Source: CAVSUZ01 sp963791885 (lineage in GTDB: Bacteria; Pseudomonadota; Alphaproteobacteria; Acetobacterales; Acetobacteraceae). From it: a stretch of 64,000 nucleotides of DNA. Position numbers and translations under genes: made by a program. The stretch covers positions 310,001 through 374,000 of the forward strand of contig CAWBUL010000005.1 of assembly GCA_963791885.1 (NCBI GenBank), read 5' to 3'. How positions within the stretch are numbered: position 1 is the first letter of the stretch; each line of letters opens with the position of its first letter. Below the pieces are notes generated by a model. It searched no databases and was not told the DNA's origin. It worked only from the letters and a program-made list of their open reading frames with translations. This document shows positions 9,439 through 18,883 of this stretch, in pieces.

Positions 9439-11235
9439 ATGCCCGAAACGGTCCTCGTGCCGATGCGTGATGGCATCCGGCTGGCGACCGATGTCTATCT
9501 GCCGGCGGAAGGCTCTGCTTTTCCCGTGGTGCTGGAGCGCACGCCGTATGGCCGGCATCTCACCAGCCGCAGCGAGATCACGGCGGCCGACCGGGACCCG
9601 ATCAGCCGAGCCGCACTTGCCGCGTATTTCACCGCGCATGGTTACGCCGTCGTGTTCCAGGACACGCGGGGGCGCTACGGATCGGAAGGCCGGTTCGTGA
9701 AGTACCTCTCCGATGCCGAAGACGGCTACGACACCTGCGCCTGGCTCCAGGGGCAAAGCTGGTGCGACGGCCGGATCTGCACCATGGGCTTATCCTACGC
9801 GGCGCATACCCAGGCGGCACTGGGATGTCTGGATGCGCCGGGTGTGGTGGCGCAGGTGCTCGATTGCGGCGGCTTTTCGAATGCTTGGCGTTCAGGGATC
9901 CGCCAATCCGGCGCCTTCGAACTGAAGCAGGCGACCTGGGCATTCCGCAACGCGATCGCCTCACCCGAGGCAGCGGCAGATCCCGTCATGAAGGCGGCGC
10001 TCGAGGCGGAAAACGTCAGCGATTGGTTCGCCCGGATGCCGTGGAAGCCTGGGCACTCGCCGCTGCGGCATCATCCGGATTACGAGGCCTATCTGTTCGA
10101 CCAGTGGCGGCACGGCGCCTTCGACGACTACTGGCAAAAGGCGGGGATTTTCGCCGAAGGCTGGTACGACCGCTACAGCAAAGCCGCGTGCGTGCACCTG
10201 TCGTCCTGGTACGACCCGTACACGCTGACGGCAGCCACCAACTACACCGGGTTGCGCGACGCCGGGCGGGGGCCGCAACGGCTGATCCTGGGGCCGTGGA
10301 CGCACGGGGACCGCAGCGACCGCGTGATGGGGGACGTGGACTTCGGCCCAGACGCGCCGTTGGATAGTTGGGCGGGTGATTGGCGCGCGTATCGGCTGCG
10401 CTTCTTCAACCACGTGCTACGCGGCGCCTCGTTCGCCGAACCGCGCGTGCGCGTCTTCGTCATGGGCGGCGGCTTGGGCCGGCGCACACCGTCCGGGTAT
10501 CTGGATCATGGGGGGCGTTGGATTTCCGGCGACGATTGGCCGCTCCCGGGCACGCGCTTCCAGCCATTCCACCTGCACGCGGACGGCCGCCTCGATCCCG
10601 CGGTCCCGACCGGCGACGCCTCGCTCAGCTACCAGTTCGACCCGGCCCATCCGGTCCCCACGATCGGGGGCGCCTTCTCCTCGCTGGAGCCGGTGGCAAC
10701 CGCCGGCGCGTTCGACCAGACAGAAGGCCCGGACGTCTTCGGCTGCGCACCGCCATTCCTGCCGCTGGCCTCGCGCGCCGACGTGCTGGTGTTCCAGACG
10801 GCACCGCTGCGCGACGCAGTGGAGATCGCAGGGCCGATTGAAGCGGAGCTATTCGTCGCGACGGATGGACCGGATACCGACTTCACCGCCAAGCTGATCG
10901 ACGTTCATCCGCCAAGTGCCGACTATCCGCGTGGCTACGCTCTGAACCTGACGGACGGGATCGTGCGGCTGCGCTACGCCATCGACCCATCGGGCTGTTC
11001 CCTCGCTCACCCCAATGAGGTCGTCCAGATCAAGATTACGCTGTTCCCGACCGCGAACCTGTTCCTGCCGGGCCACCGCATCCGGCTGGACGTCTCCTCC
11101 AGCAACTTCCCGAAATTCGACGTCAATCCGAATACGGGCGAGCCGGACGGTGCGGCATTGCGCAAGCGTGTGGCAATCAACACGGTGCTCATGGACTCGA
11201 CTCGGCCGAGTCGGGTGATTCTACCCATTCGCTAG
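9439..11235 (+). CDS. CocE/NonD-family serine hydrolase
   Basis: Alpha/beta hydrolase of 598 residues in the X-Pro dipeptidyl-peptidase S15/cocaine-esterase group. The nucleophile lies in GLSYAAHT (Ser119), DTRGRYGSEG marks the oxyanion region, and the C-terminal third (from about residue 380) is the jelly-roll domain ending LDVSSSNFPKFDVNPNTG, a family signature. The ATG at 9439 has GGAGGA eight bases upstream; the frame extends 16 codons further. There is no signal peptide, so it is probably cytoplasmic. The substrate is unknown. Confidence 0.88.
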   Translation: MPETVLVPMRDGIRLATDVYLPAEGSAFPVVLERTPYGRHLTSRSEITAADRDPISRAALAAYFTAHGYAVVFQDTRGRYGSEGRFVKYLSDAEDGYDTCAWLQGQSWCDGRICTMGLSYAAHTQAALGCLDAPGVVAQVLDCGGFSNAWRSGIRQSGAFELKQATWAFRNAIASPEAAADPVMKAALEAENVSDWFARMPWKPGHSPLRHHPDYEAYLFDQWRHGAFDDYWQKAGIFAEGWYDRYSKAACVHLSSWYDPYTLTAATNYTGLRDAGRGPQRLILGPWTHGDRSDRVMGDVDFGPDAPLDSWAGDWRAYRLRFFNHVLRGASFAEPRVRVFVMGGGLGRRTPSGYLDHGGRWISGDDWPLPGTRFQPFHLHADGRLDPAVPTGDASLSYQFDPAHPVPTIGGAFSSLEPVATAGAFDQTEGPDVFGCAPPFLPLASRADVLVFQTAPLRDAVEIAGPIEAELFVATDGPDTDFTAKLIDVHPPSADYPRGYALNLTDGIVRLRYAIDPSGCSLAHPNEVVQIKITLFPTANLFLPGHRIRLDVSSSNFPKFDVNPNTGEPDGAALRKRVAINTVLMDSTRPSRVILPIR

Positions 11236-11243
11236 TGTCCTGC

Positions 11244-11280
11244 CCCTTCCGTCCGCCGCGTCTTGCGGCGGACGGAAGGG
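11244..11280. terminator. Long perfect hairpin between the hydrolase and dnaB
   Basis: A perfect 16-bp stem (11244-11259 with 11265-11280) closes a five-base loop just after the hydrolase stop. Neither strand has a T-run after it, so it is not a classical Rho-independent terminator. It may protect the 3' end of the mRNA or end transcription with other factors. Confidence 0.45.
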
Positions 11281-11470
11281 ATAAGCAGGCCACTGAAAAT
11301 AAAGAACAGTGGCCCGAACTGAAGGGTGTGACGAACTTCAGAATCGGGACACTGGACTGCGATCGCCCGGGGTGGAATCACCGTCTCGAATCGAACGCGG
11401 CGGTTTTCGTCCCCGTTATCCACAGCCATCCACAGGCTGCCGCGCCCGGTGACAGTAGTATGACGAACCT

Positions 11471-12964
11471 GTGAACTCCATCGACACGCCCCTGTTCGGG
11501 GTCTCCCAACGGCTTCCCCCGTCAAATCTGCAAGCCGAGCAGGCGCTGCTCGGGGCGCTTTTGGCCAACAACAAGGCGTACGAGCGCGTCTCGGAGTTCC
11601 TGATCCCGGAGCATTTCGCCGACCCGATTCACGGCCGGATTTTCCAGGCGGTCTCGCGCCGGATCGAGGCAGGCCAGCTGGCCGATGCGGTGACGCTGAA
11701 AGCCGAATTCGAACATACCGGCGTGCTGGAGGAGGTGGGGGGCGTCGCATATCTGGCCCAGCTTCTCAGCGCGATGGTGGGCATCATCAACGCGGGCGAA
11801 TACGGCCGGGCGATTCACGATTCGTGGGTACGGCGGCAGTTGATCGATGTCGGCGAGACGGTGGTGAACAACGCCTTCGGCGCCGAACCCGAACTGGATG
11901 GCGTCGCGCAGATCGAAGCGGCCGAGCAGCAACTGTTCCAGCTTGCGACGGATGGCGGCACCGGCGGCGGCTTCGTCAGCTTCGAGCGCGCGCTAAGCGA
12001 GGCCATCCAGGGGGCGGAGCGCGCGTTCCATCGATCCGGCCATGTCTCCGGCCTGACCACCGGCCTTCGCGATCTCGACGCAAAGACCGGCGGACTGCAC
12101 CCCTCCGACCTGGTCATCCTGGCCGGCCGTCCCGGCATGGGGAAGACAGCGTTGGCCACCAAGATCGCGTTCGGTGCGGCCAAGGCCCTGTACGAGGAAG
12201 CACGGCGGGACGATCTGGACGCGGTGGCGAAGCAATCCATCGCAGTATTTTCACTCGAAATGAGCGCGGAGCAGTTGGCGACCCGCTTGCTTTCGGAAGA
12301 AGCGCGGATCTCGGGCGACCGGATCCGGCGCGGCGAGATCGGCCAGAAGGATTTCGATAAGTTCGTTCAGGTAAGCCGAATGATTGCGAGTCTGCCGATC
12401 CAGATCGACGACACGCCCGCAATCACGCTGTCGGCGCTGCGAACCCGATGCCGGCGCCTGAAGCGGACCAAGGGCCTCGCGCTCGTGGTGATCGACTACC
12501 TGCAACTGATGCGGCCGGCTGCCGGCACGAAGCCGGAGAACCGCGTGTTGGAAATCAGCCAGATCACCCAAGGACTGAAGGCCATCGCCAAGGAGCTCGC
12601 CGTCCCCGTGCTGGCTTTGTCGCAGCTGTCGCGCGCGGTGGAGAACCGGGAGGACAAGCGGCCGCAACTGGCGGATTTGCGTGAATCGGGCACAATCGAG
12701 CAGGACGCGGACAGCGTGACGTTCATCTACCGCGATGAGTATTATTTGAAACAACGTGAACCGAAGGAGATGGCCTTCGACTCATCCGAGAAATTCCACG
12801 CGCAGCACGAGAAGTGGCAGCGGGACATGGAGAGCGTGCACAACCGCGCCGAACTGATCATCGCCAAGCAACGCCATGGGCCGACGGGGAAGATCGACCT
12901 GTTCTTCGAGGCCGAATTCACCCGCTACGCCGATCTGGACCAAGCCCATAGCGGCGATGACTGA
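11471..12964 (+). CDS. dnaB: Replicative DNA helicase DnaB
   Basis: Hexameric 5'-3' replication-fork helicase, 497 residues, full length. The N-terminal DnaB domain covers residues about 16-120 (LPPSNLQAEQALLGALL at the start). The RecA-like domain has Walker A GRPGMGKT (219-226), Walker B VIDYLQLM, and AVENREDKRPQLADLRESG in the DnaB H4 region. The start is a GTG. The stop overlaps the next gene's ATG by 8 bases, beginning a four-gene operon with alr, mlaE and mlaF. Confidence 0.96.
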   Translation: MNSIDTPLFGVSQRLPPSNLQAEQALLGALLANNKAYERVSEFLIPEHFADPIHGRIFQAVSRRIEAGQLADAVTLKAEFEHTGVLEEVGGVAYLAQLLSAMVGIINAGEYGRAIHDSWVRRQLIDVGETVVNNAFGAEPELDGVAQIEAAEQQLFQLATDGGTGGGFVSFERALSEAIQGAERAFHRSGHVSGLTTGLRDLDAKTGGLHPSDLVILAGRPGMGKTALATKIAFGAAKALYEEARRDDLDAVAKQSIAVFSLEMSAEQLATRLLSEEARISGDRIRRGEIGQKDFDKFVQVSRMIASLPIQIDDTPAITLSALRTRCRRLKRTKGLALVVIDYLQLMRPAAGTKPENRVLEISQITQGLKAIAKELAVPVLALSQLSRAVENREDKRPQLADLRESGTIEQDADSVTFIYRDEYYLKQREPKEMAFDSSEKFHAQHEKWQRDMESVHNRAELIIAKQRHGPTGKIDLFFEAEFTRYADLDQAHSGDD

Positions 12965-14045
12965 CGCTGCGGGAGCGGTGCTCGAGGTCGATCTCGGCGC
13001 CGTCGTGTCCAACTGGCGCACATTGTCCGCGCGCCATCCGTCGGGCCCTGTGGCAGGCGTCGTGAAGGCCGACGCCTATGGGCTCGGCGCGGCCGAAATC
13101 GCGCCTGCCCTTCTCGCCGCAGGCTGCCGGCACTTCTTCGTCGCGCTCCCGCAGGAGGCACTGTCCCTCCGACCCCTTCTCCCAGACGCTTTCCTCGGCG
13201 TGTTGAATGGCCTCCTACCCGGTTCCGCGCAGGAACTGGCCGCGCAGAACATCATCCCGGCTCTTGGTTCTCTGCGCCAGATCGAGGAATGGGCAAAGCT
13301 CGGAGCGCAACTGCAGCGTCGTTTGCCGGCGATCGTGCACGTCGATACCGGAATGGCCCGTCTCGGCCTGTCCCCCTCCGAGCTGAGCATTCTTGCATCC
13401 GAACCGGCGCGCTTAGCCGGGATCGAGATCCGCTACGTGATGACTCACCTCGTGTCCTCCGAGGTCGCGGACGATCCGCTGAACCAGGCGCAGCGCAAAC
13501 GCTTCGATGCAGCCTGCGCAGTGCTGCCTAGGGCCCCGCGCAGTTTTGCCAATTCATCTGGCATCTTCCTGGGCCAGGCGTTCGGCTCGGATCTCGCGCG
13601 TCCGGGTGCCGCGCTCTACGGCATCAATCCCACCCCCGGCGCGCCAAACCCGATGCGGCAGGCAGCCCAATTGAGTGTCCAGGTCCTCGCCGTCCGCGAA
13701 ATCAGGCCCGGCGAGACCGTCGGCTACAATGCGACCTGGACCGCGCAGCGCCGCAGCCGGATTGCCGCCGCCGCGATCGGCTACGCCGATGGCTGGCACC
13801 GCTCCCTCTCCAACCGCGGCCGGGCGTTCTTTGACGGACGCCCGGTCCCGCTGGTAGGGCGTGTCTCCATGGACCTCGCCACATTCGATGTGACGGATGA
13901 GCCTGCCATCCTCCCCGGCGCCACCCTGCTCCTGCTCGGCCCCGAGCAGACAGCGGATGACGTGGCCGCCGAGGCCGGGACCAATGGGTATGAGGTGCTC
14001 ACGTCACTCGGCCGGCGGTTTCGTCGGGTCTATCGGCCGGCGTGA
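12957..14045 (+). CDS. alr: Alanine racemase
   Basis: PLP-dependent enzyme making D-alanine for peptidoglycan; 362 residues. The PLP lysine is in VVKADAYGLG (Lys37), the second catalytic base is the Tyr in TVGYNATW (near 256), and VGRVSMDL is the C-terminal domain signature. The ATG at 12957 overlaps the dnaB stop. The longer open frame upstream is only the shadow of dnaB. The dnaB-alr order is common in Alphaproteobacteria. Confidence 0.94.
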   Translation: MTDAAGAVLEVDLGAVVSNWRTLSARHPSGPVAGVVKADAYGLGAAEIAPALLAAGCRHFFVALPQEALSLRPLLPDAFLGVLNGLLPGSAQELAAQNIIPALGSLRQIEEWAKLGAQLQRRLPAIVHVDTGMARLGLSPSELSILASEPARLAGIEIRYVMTHLVSSEVADDPLNQAQRKRFDAACAVLPRAPRSFANSSGIFLGQAFGSDLARPGAALYGINPTPGAPNPMRQAAQLSVQVLAVREIRPGETVGYNATWTAQRRSRIAAAAIGYADGWHRSLSNRGRAFFDGRPVPLVGRVSMDLATFDVTDEPAILPGATLLLLGPEQTADDVAAEAGTNGYEVLTSLGRRFRRVYRPA

Positions 14046-14827
14046 ACGCGATCCTGGATAGCCTGGCCGCCCTGGGACGGGGCGTGATCGGGTTTTGCCG
14101 CGCGACGGGCAGCCTGACGCTCTTCGGGGCGTCAGGCGTCGGGCACATGCTGCGCCCGCCATTCTATTGGCGTGCGTTCCTGGCCGCGCTGTTCGAAATG
14201 GCGTTCTTCAGCCTGCCGGTCGTCGCACTGACAGCGATCTTCACCGGCATGGTCCTGGCGCTGCAGACCTACACCGGATTTTCCCGCTTCAACGCCAGCA
14301 GCGCCGTCGCGAACGTCGTGGTGATCTCCATCACACGCGAACTTGGTCCCGTGCTCGCCGGCCTCATGGTCGCCGGACGGATCGGCGCTGCGACCGCGGC
14401 CGAGATCGGCACGATGCGGGTGACGGATCAGATCGACGCGCTGAGCACGCTGTCGACCAATCCGATGAAATATCTGGTGGCGCCGAGGCTACTGGCAGGC
14501 GTCATCGCCCTGCCGTTCCTGGTGCTGATCGCCGATATATTGGGCGTGATGGGCGGGTTCATCGTCGCGTCCGTGAAGCTCGGCTTCGGCGTGTCGGCCT
14601 ATCTCTCCAGCACTTTCAGTTTCCTGCGGACTGGGGACGTGGTGTCCGGCCTGGTGAAAGCGGCGGTGTTCGGATTTCTGATCGCACTGCTCGGCTGCTA
14701 CCAGGGATATCGCAGTCGCGGCGGCGCACAGGGCGTCGGAGCGGCGACGACTTCGGCCGTGGTGACGGCGTCCATTCTGATCCTGGCCTTCGACTACATC
14801 CTGACCGAGATCTTCTTCAGCCGATGA
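14042..14827 (+). CDS. mlaE: MlaE-type ABC transporter permease (phospholipid/lipid transport)
   Basis: Inner-membrane permease of the Mla/MCE family, 261 residues. The conserved block TRELGPVLAGLMVAGRIGAA (about residues 98-117), then AEIGTMRVTDQIDAL and NPMKYLVAPR, is diagnostic of MlaE. The GTG start overlaps the alr stop (GTGA), and the gene's own stop overlaps the ATPase start (ATGA). The periplasmic MlaD/MCE substrate-binding gene is not next to it. Confidence 0.9.
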   Translation: MNAILDSLAALGRGVIGFCRATGSLTLFGASGVGHMLRPPFYWRAFLAALFEMAFFSLPVVALTAIFTGMVLALQTYTGFSRFNASSAVANVVVISITRELGPVLAGLMVAGRIGAATAAEIGTMRVTDQIDALSTLSTNPMKYLVAPRLLAGVIALPFLVLIADILGVMGGFIVASVKLGFGVSAYLSSTFSFLRTGDVVSGLVKAAVFGFLIALLGCYQGYRSRGGAQGVGAATTSAVVTASILILAFDYILTEIFFSR

Positions 14828-15600
14828 GCGGAACGGTCCCGAAAATCCGCATCCGCGGCCTCTCCAAGCGGTTCGGCGACAAGGTCGTGCTGGACGCTCT
14901 CGACCTGGACGTGATGCCGCACACCTCCCTCGTGGTGATCGGCGCGTCCGGCTCCGGCAAATCCGTCCTGCTTAAATGCATCCTGGGCCTGATCGAACCC
15001 GATGCGGGCGTGATCGAAATCGACGGACGCGACGTACTGAAGCTGGGCCGCTCGGCGCGCGAAGCTGTAAGAGCGCAAATCGGAATGCTCTTTCAAAACG
15101 GCGCGCTGTTCGACAGCCTTGCCGTTTGGGAAAACGTCTCCTTCGGACTGCTGGCGCGCCACGCGATTTCGCGCCGTCAGGCCTACGTGAAGGCCGAGGA
15201 TTATCTCGGGCAAGTCGGCCTCGGCGCCGATGTCGCGCGGCTCTATCCGGCGGAACTGTCAGGCGGCATGCAGAAGCGCGTCGCACTCGCCCGGGCCGTC
15301 GCATCACAGCCCGACATCCTGTTCTTCGATGAGCCGACCACGGGTCTCGATCCGATCATGGGCGCGGTGATCGACGGGCTGATCGTGGATTGCGTGAAGC
15401 GGCTGGGCAGCACGGCCGTCGCGATCACGCATGACATGGCGAGCGCCCGGCGCATCGGCGACCGGATTGCAATGCTGCATCAAGGACGGATCGTGTGGGA
15501 AGGAACGCCGTCGGAGCTCATGGATAGTGGCAACCCGGTGGTGGACCAGTTCACGCACGGGCGACGTGAGGGGCCGATCAAGATGGCGGTGCGGGGATAG
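14824..15600 (+). CDS. mlaF: MlaF-type ABC transporter ATP-binding protein
   Basis: ATPase partner of the MlaE permease, 258 residues. Walker A is GASGSGKS, the signature LSGGMQKRVALARA and Walker B ILFFDEPTTGLDP. The AQIGMLFQNGALFDSLAVWENV segment is the MlaF-type Q-loop region. It is the last gene of the dnaB-alr-mlaE-mlaF operon and faces the TetR gene. Confidence 0.9.
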   Translation: MSGTVPKIRIRGLSKRFGDKVVLDALDLDVMPHTSLVVIGASGSGKSVLLKCILGLIEPDAGVIEIDGRDVLKLGRSAREAVRAQIGMLFQNGALFDSLAVWENVSFGLLARHAISRRQAYVKAEDYLGQVGLGADVARLYPAELSGGMQKRVALARAVASQPDILFFDEPTTGLDPIMGAVIDGLIVDCVKRLGSTAVAITHDMASARRIGDRIAMLHQGRIVWEGTPSELMDSGNPVVDQFTHGRREGPIKMAVRG

Positions 15601-15647
15601 AGCGCGATCGCGCGAGGCGGATACGTCGGAGCGCGTGAATCTCGCTC

Positions 15648-16298
15648 TCACGCCATAAGGGCCGGCCGCAAACCCGCAATCACCATCCGCAGTAGGTTTT
15701 CGATCAAGTCCCCGATCGCAAGGTCCGGCCGAGGGATTTTGTCGATCACCAGCATCGTCAGGCCGTGCGCCGCCGACCAGACGGATAGGGCTGTCATGGC
15801 CACTGCCTTTTCGTTGTCAGCCGCGACCCCGAACGTACCCGCACGCGCGCCGTGCCGAATAACATCTTCCAACACCGCCCGGGCCTGAGCGCCCGCTTGC
15901 TTCGCTAAGCTCGGGCGATCCGCGGTTCCGGTATCAGACAGCGCCGGGCCGAACATCAGCCGATACAGCGCAGGGTTCTCCAGGCCCAGATGGATATACC
16001 TCCGGCAAATGGCGGCCAGGGCAGCCGCCGGATCATCGATCCCCGCCATGGCGTGCAACAAGCCCTCGTGTAGTCTTTCGAAACCAACCGCGGCGGTAGC
16101 GGCGAGTAGGTCCAGTTTCTCGGGGAAGTGATTGTATGGCGCCCGGTGACTGACGCCGGCCCGCCGAGCGACCTCTCGAAGCGAGAAGGTCCAGTCCTGT
16201 TCCTCTGTAACCAGTTGCAGCGCGGTGTCGATCAGCGTCCGGCGGAGGTCGCCATGATGGTAGGGCTGCGGCTGAACGGCCAGATCCTTTTTCGGCAC
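15648..16298 (-). CDS. TetR/AcrR-family transcriptional regulator
   Basis: A DNA-binding repressor of 216 residues. The N-terminal HTH (residues about 13-60) includes TFSLREVARRAGVSHRAPYNHFPEKLDLL, written here for its family pattern (WHG/TetR_C_33 subgroup with HGD near residue 17). The GTG at 16298 was chosen because GGAG lies six bases upstream; the frame stays open a further 48 codons but with no family match. It diverges from the aldolase/HD operon and probably controls it and itself through the palindrome at 16325-16345. Confidence 0.85.
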   Translation of the reverse strand: MPKKDLAVQPQPYHHGDLRRTLIDTALQLVTEEQDWTFSLREVARRAGVSHRAPYNHFPEKLDLLAATAAVGFERLHEGLLHAMAGIDDPAAALAAICRRYIHLGLENPALYRLMFGPALSDTGTADRPSLAKQAGAQARAVLEDVIRHGARAGTFGVAADNEKAVAMTALSVWSAAHGLTMLVIDKIPRPDLAIGDLIENLLRMVIAGLRPALMA

Positions 16299-16324
16299 GG
16301 GAACTCCATTTAGATGTTGACATC

Positions 16325-16345
16325 GGATACATACGCGATGTATCC
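16325..16345. promoter_or_regulatory. Probable TetR operator
   Basis: A perfect inverted repeat, GGATACAT and its mirror ATGTATCC, separated by five bases, lies 27 bases upstream of the TetR GTG and 72 bases upstream of the divergent aldolase ATG. Size and position fit a TetR-dimer operator. A TTGACA hexamer (16318-16323) just beside it could be the -35 element of the rightward promoter, which the bound repressor would cover. Confidence 0.65.
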
Positions 16346-16416
16346 ACTGTCTATATCGACGGCCGGATGTCAAGCCAATGCGGTGCAGCCTGCCCCGATA
16401 CCGGAGGAAGCAAACA

Positions 16417-17184
16417 ATGCAGAAGCATTTGGCAACGAGCATCCGTGACGAGGTTACACCGGCGGAATGGGACCAGCGTGTGACGCTGGCAGCGGCCTAT
16501 CGCCTGGTCGCGCATTTCGGTTGGGACGATCTGATCTTTACCCATCTCTCTGCTCGGGTCCCGGGCGGAGACGATCATTTCCTCATCAACCCTTACGGGA
16601 TGACCTTCGATGAAATCACCGCGTCCAGCCTGGTGAAGGTGGACCTCCACGGCCGCAAGGTCACGGACTCGCCTTACGACATCAATCCAGCGGGCTTTAC
16701 CATTCATAGCGCGATCCATGCGGCCCGTGAGGATGCCAAATGCGTGCTGCATGTTCACAGCGTAAACGGAACCGCTGTTTCGGCGCAAAGGGAAGGGCTG
16801 CTGCCAATCTCCCAACAGTCGATGTTCGTGCTGTCGTCACTGGCCTATCATGATTATGAGGGCGTCGCGTTGCGTGACGACGAAAAGCCCCGGCTGGTGC
16901 GGGACCTCGGCGCGAAGACGTTCTTCATGCTGCGCAATCACGGGTTGATCACCGTCGCCGATAACGTGCCCGATGCCTTTCTGTCCATGTATACGTTTAA
17001 ATCCGCCTGCATGATTCAACTGCGCGCGCAGGCCGGAGGCGAGGATTTGATCCGCATCGATCCCCGCATCATCGCCACTGCCCAGGAGCAGGCGGCGATG
17101 GTAACAAACTCGGCGCTTGGCGCGCTGGCATGGCCGGCACTGCTGCGCAAGCTCGACCGGATCGATCCTTCATACCGGAATTGA
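16417..17184 (+). CDS. Class II aldolase/adducin family protein
   Basis: A metal-dependent aldolase/decarboxylase-fold protein of 255 residues. The zinc-ligand histidines are visible in LHVHSVNG (near residue 112) and LRNHGLI (near 180), and FTHLSARVPGG matches the N-terminal conserved region. The ATG at 16417 has a CGGAGGA element eleven bases upstream. It forms an operon with the HD-domain gene 25 bases downstream and faces the TetR gene. The substrate is unknown. Confidence 0.85.
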   Translation: MQKHLATSIRDEVTPAEWDQRVTLAAAYRLVAHFGWDDLIFTHLSARVPGGDDHFLINPYGMTFDEITASSLVKVDLHGRKVTDSPYDINPAGFTIHSAIHAAREDAKCVLHVHSVNGTAVSAQREGLLPISQQSMFVLSSLAYHDYEGVALRDDEKPRLVRDLGAKTFFMLRNHGLITVADNVPDAFLSMYTFKSACMIQLRAQAGGEDLIRIDPRIIATAQEQAAMVTNSALGALAWPALLRKLDRIDPSYRN

Positions 17185-17209
17185 TCCTTACCCATAGAGG
17201 AGAAAGACC

Positions 17210-17785
17210 ATGAACGAACGTGCCCAATTTCGTACGATATCTGAAAGCACCTTCGAAGACTGGCAACTGATCGGAGGAGAGCTACAGCGCTTCGCAAAAA
17301 AACTTCCGGATCGGCTGATCGCGCATCTGGAGCTTCTGCGCGGCGATTACGGCGGGTTCCCGGTCGATCGGCTGGAGCATTGCCTGCAGACCGCAACGCG
17401 TGCGTTTCAGGCCGGCCGGGACGAAGAATACGTGGTTTGCGCCCTGCTGCATGACATCGGCGATACGCTGGGCACGTACAACCACGCCGATATCGCCGCA
17501 ACCATCTTGCAGCCCTTCGTCTCGGAGGCGAACCACTGGATGGTGGAGCATCACGCGATCTTCCAGGGGTATTACTTCTTCCATTTCCTCGGGCTGGATC
17601 GGGATATGCGGGACAAATTCCGGGGCCATCCGCATTTCGTACAGACCGAGGAGTTCTGCCGCGTCTTCGATGAGGTTGCGTTCGATGCGAATTTCCGGTC
17701 GATGCCGCTGGAGGCGTTCGAGCCAATGATCCGCCGAGTGTTCGCCCAACCCCGCCAGTCGATCTACGTCGCCGAAGCAGCTTAG
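17210..17785 (+). CDS. HD-domain protein (possible metal-dependent oxygenase or phosphohydrolase)
   Basis: A 191-residue HD-fold protein. The metal motif is H(46)...LLHDIGDTLG with further histidines in YNHADIAA and MVEHHAIFQGYYFFH. The extra histidines and the aromatic FQGYYFFHF segment resemble the PhnZ/inositol-oxygenase-like HD oxygenases more than plain phosphohydrolases, but this is pattern reading only. GGAGAAAG precedes the ATG. It is the second gene of the TetR-controlled pair. Confidence 0.75.
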   Translation: MNERAQFRTISESTFEDWQLIGGELQRFAKKLPDRLIAHLELLRGDYGGFPVDRLEHCLQTATRAFQAGRDEEYVVCALLHDIGDTLGTYNHADIAATILQPFVSEANHWMVEHHAIFQGYYFFHFLGLDRDMRDKFRGHPHFVQTEEFCRVFDEVAFDANFRSMPLEAFEPMIRRVFAQPRQSIYVAEAA

Positions 17786-18756
17786 TCCTGCTCGTCCACC
17801 GGCCGCTTCCGCAGCGCCCGCGTCTCAGCCACCTGCCAAGCCACCAGCGCCGGCGCGCCGATAACAATATCCCGCGCGCGCCGCAGCAGCGACAAACCCA
17901 GCGACAGCGAAGCCGGCATGCCGAACAGCGCGCCGATCGCCACATACGCGGCCTCCTGCACGCCAATCCCGGCAGGCACCAGGAACGCGACAGCCAGCGC
18001 CGCCGACAGCAGCCCCTCGATCGCCATAGCGGCAGCGATCGACACGTGGCCGCCCTGCAGATGATAGGCCAGCCAGACCGTCACGCCGCCCCCGATCCAC
18101 CCAACCAGATGCAGTCCCGACGCCGCGCCCAGACGCCGGGCACTGCTGAAAATGACATTGAATTCGCGTTCGACCTCGTCCGCCCCGCTGGCGGCAGCTT
18201 CGCTGAATCGCGCGGCGATGCGCCGCCCCAGGCCATGAAACAGCCGATGTGCGTGCTTCTCCGCCCAGACCAACCCGGCGGCGCCCAGCAGCACCAGCCC
18301 GACCCCGCCGGTCAGCGGTCCGACCAACGATGAATGCGGATCGTACGTGATCAGCATGATGAAACCAAACAGGATGAACGGCAGCTCGCCCACGAACTCG
18401 GCGGTGACATCAGCCAGCGACGACGCAATCGCCCGCGGCCAGCGAATGCCGGCAAGCATTACCGCACGCGCGCCGAAGACAAGCCCGCCGACTTCGGAGA
18501 ACGGCATGATGTTCGTCCCGCCCTCCCGTACCAGACGCCCGAACACCAGCGCGCCGAAGCGGCCGTGGCGGCACACCAGCCGCCACGCCTCCGCCAGCAC
18601 GATGAACAGCAGAAGCTGCCAGCCGACGAGAATGCCGAAGCCTTTCCACCCGACCGACGTGACCGCATGCACGACTTTGCCCGCCCCGAGCCACACCACC
18701 AACGCGATGCCAAGGCCGACGCCGAGAACCCCCAGCAGGATCGAGAGACGCTTCAT
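17782..18756 (-). CDS. HpnL-like flippase-domain membrane protein
   Basis: An integral membrane protein of 324 residues with about eight hydrophobic segments. It belongs to the lysylphosphatidylglycerol-synthase-TM/UPF0104 family, and MPFSEVGGLVFGARAVMLAG and FLVPAGIGVQEAAYVAIGAL match its two conserved patches. Within that family it looks most like HpnL, associated with hopanoid synthesis, but no other hpn gene is in the window. It overlaps the HD gene end by four bases on the opposite strand. Confidence 0.78.
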   Translation of the reverse strand: MKRLSILLGVLGVGLGIALVVWLGAGKVVHAVTSVGWKGFGILVGWQLLLFIVLAEAWRLVCRHGRFGALVFGRLVREGGTNIMPFSEVGGLVFGARAVMLAGIRWPRAIASSLADVTAEFVGELPFILFGFIMLITYDPHSSLVGPLTGGVGLVLLGAAGLVWAEKHAHRLFHGLGRRIAARFSEAAASGADEVEREFNVIFSSARRLGAASGLHLVGWIGGGVTVWLAYHLQGGHVSIAAAMAIEGLLSAALAVAFLVPAGIGVQEAAYVAIGALFGMPASLSLGLSLLRRARDIVIGAPALVAWQVAETRALRKRPVDEQD

Positions 18757-18883
18757 CGCCGGCGGGAAACGCCCTGCGGCAGGCGTCGTTCCGGAGCCGT
18801 CGCGCCCAGCGGCCTTGTGGTGCTCATGGCGCCGGAATACTCATCCTCCCGATTGAGCCGAGACAAGCCCAAGGGGAAACGAA

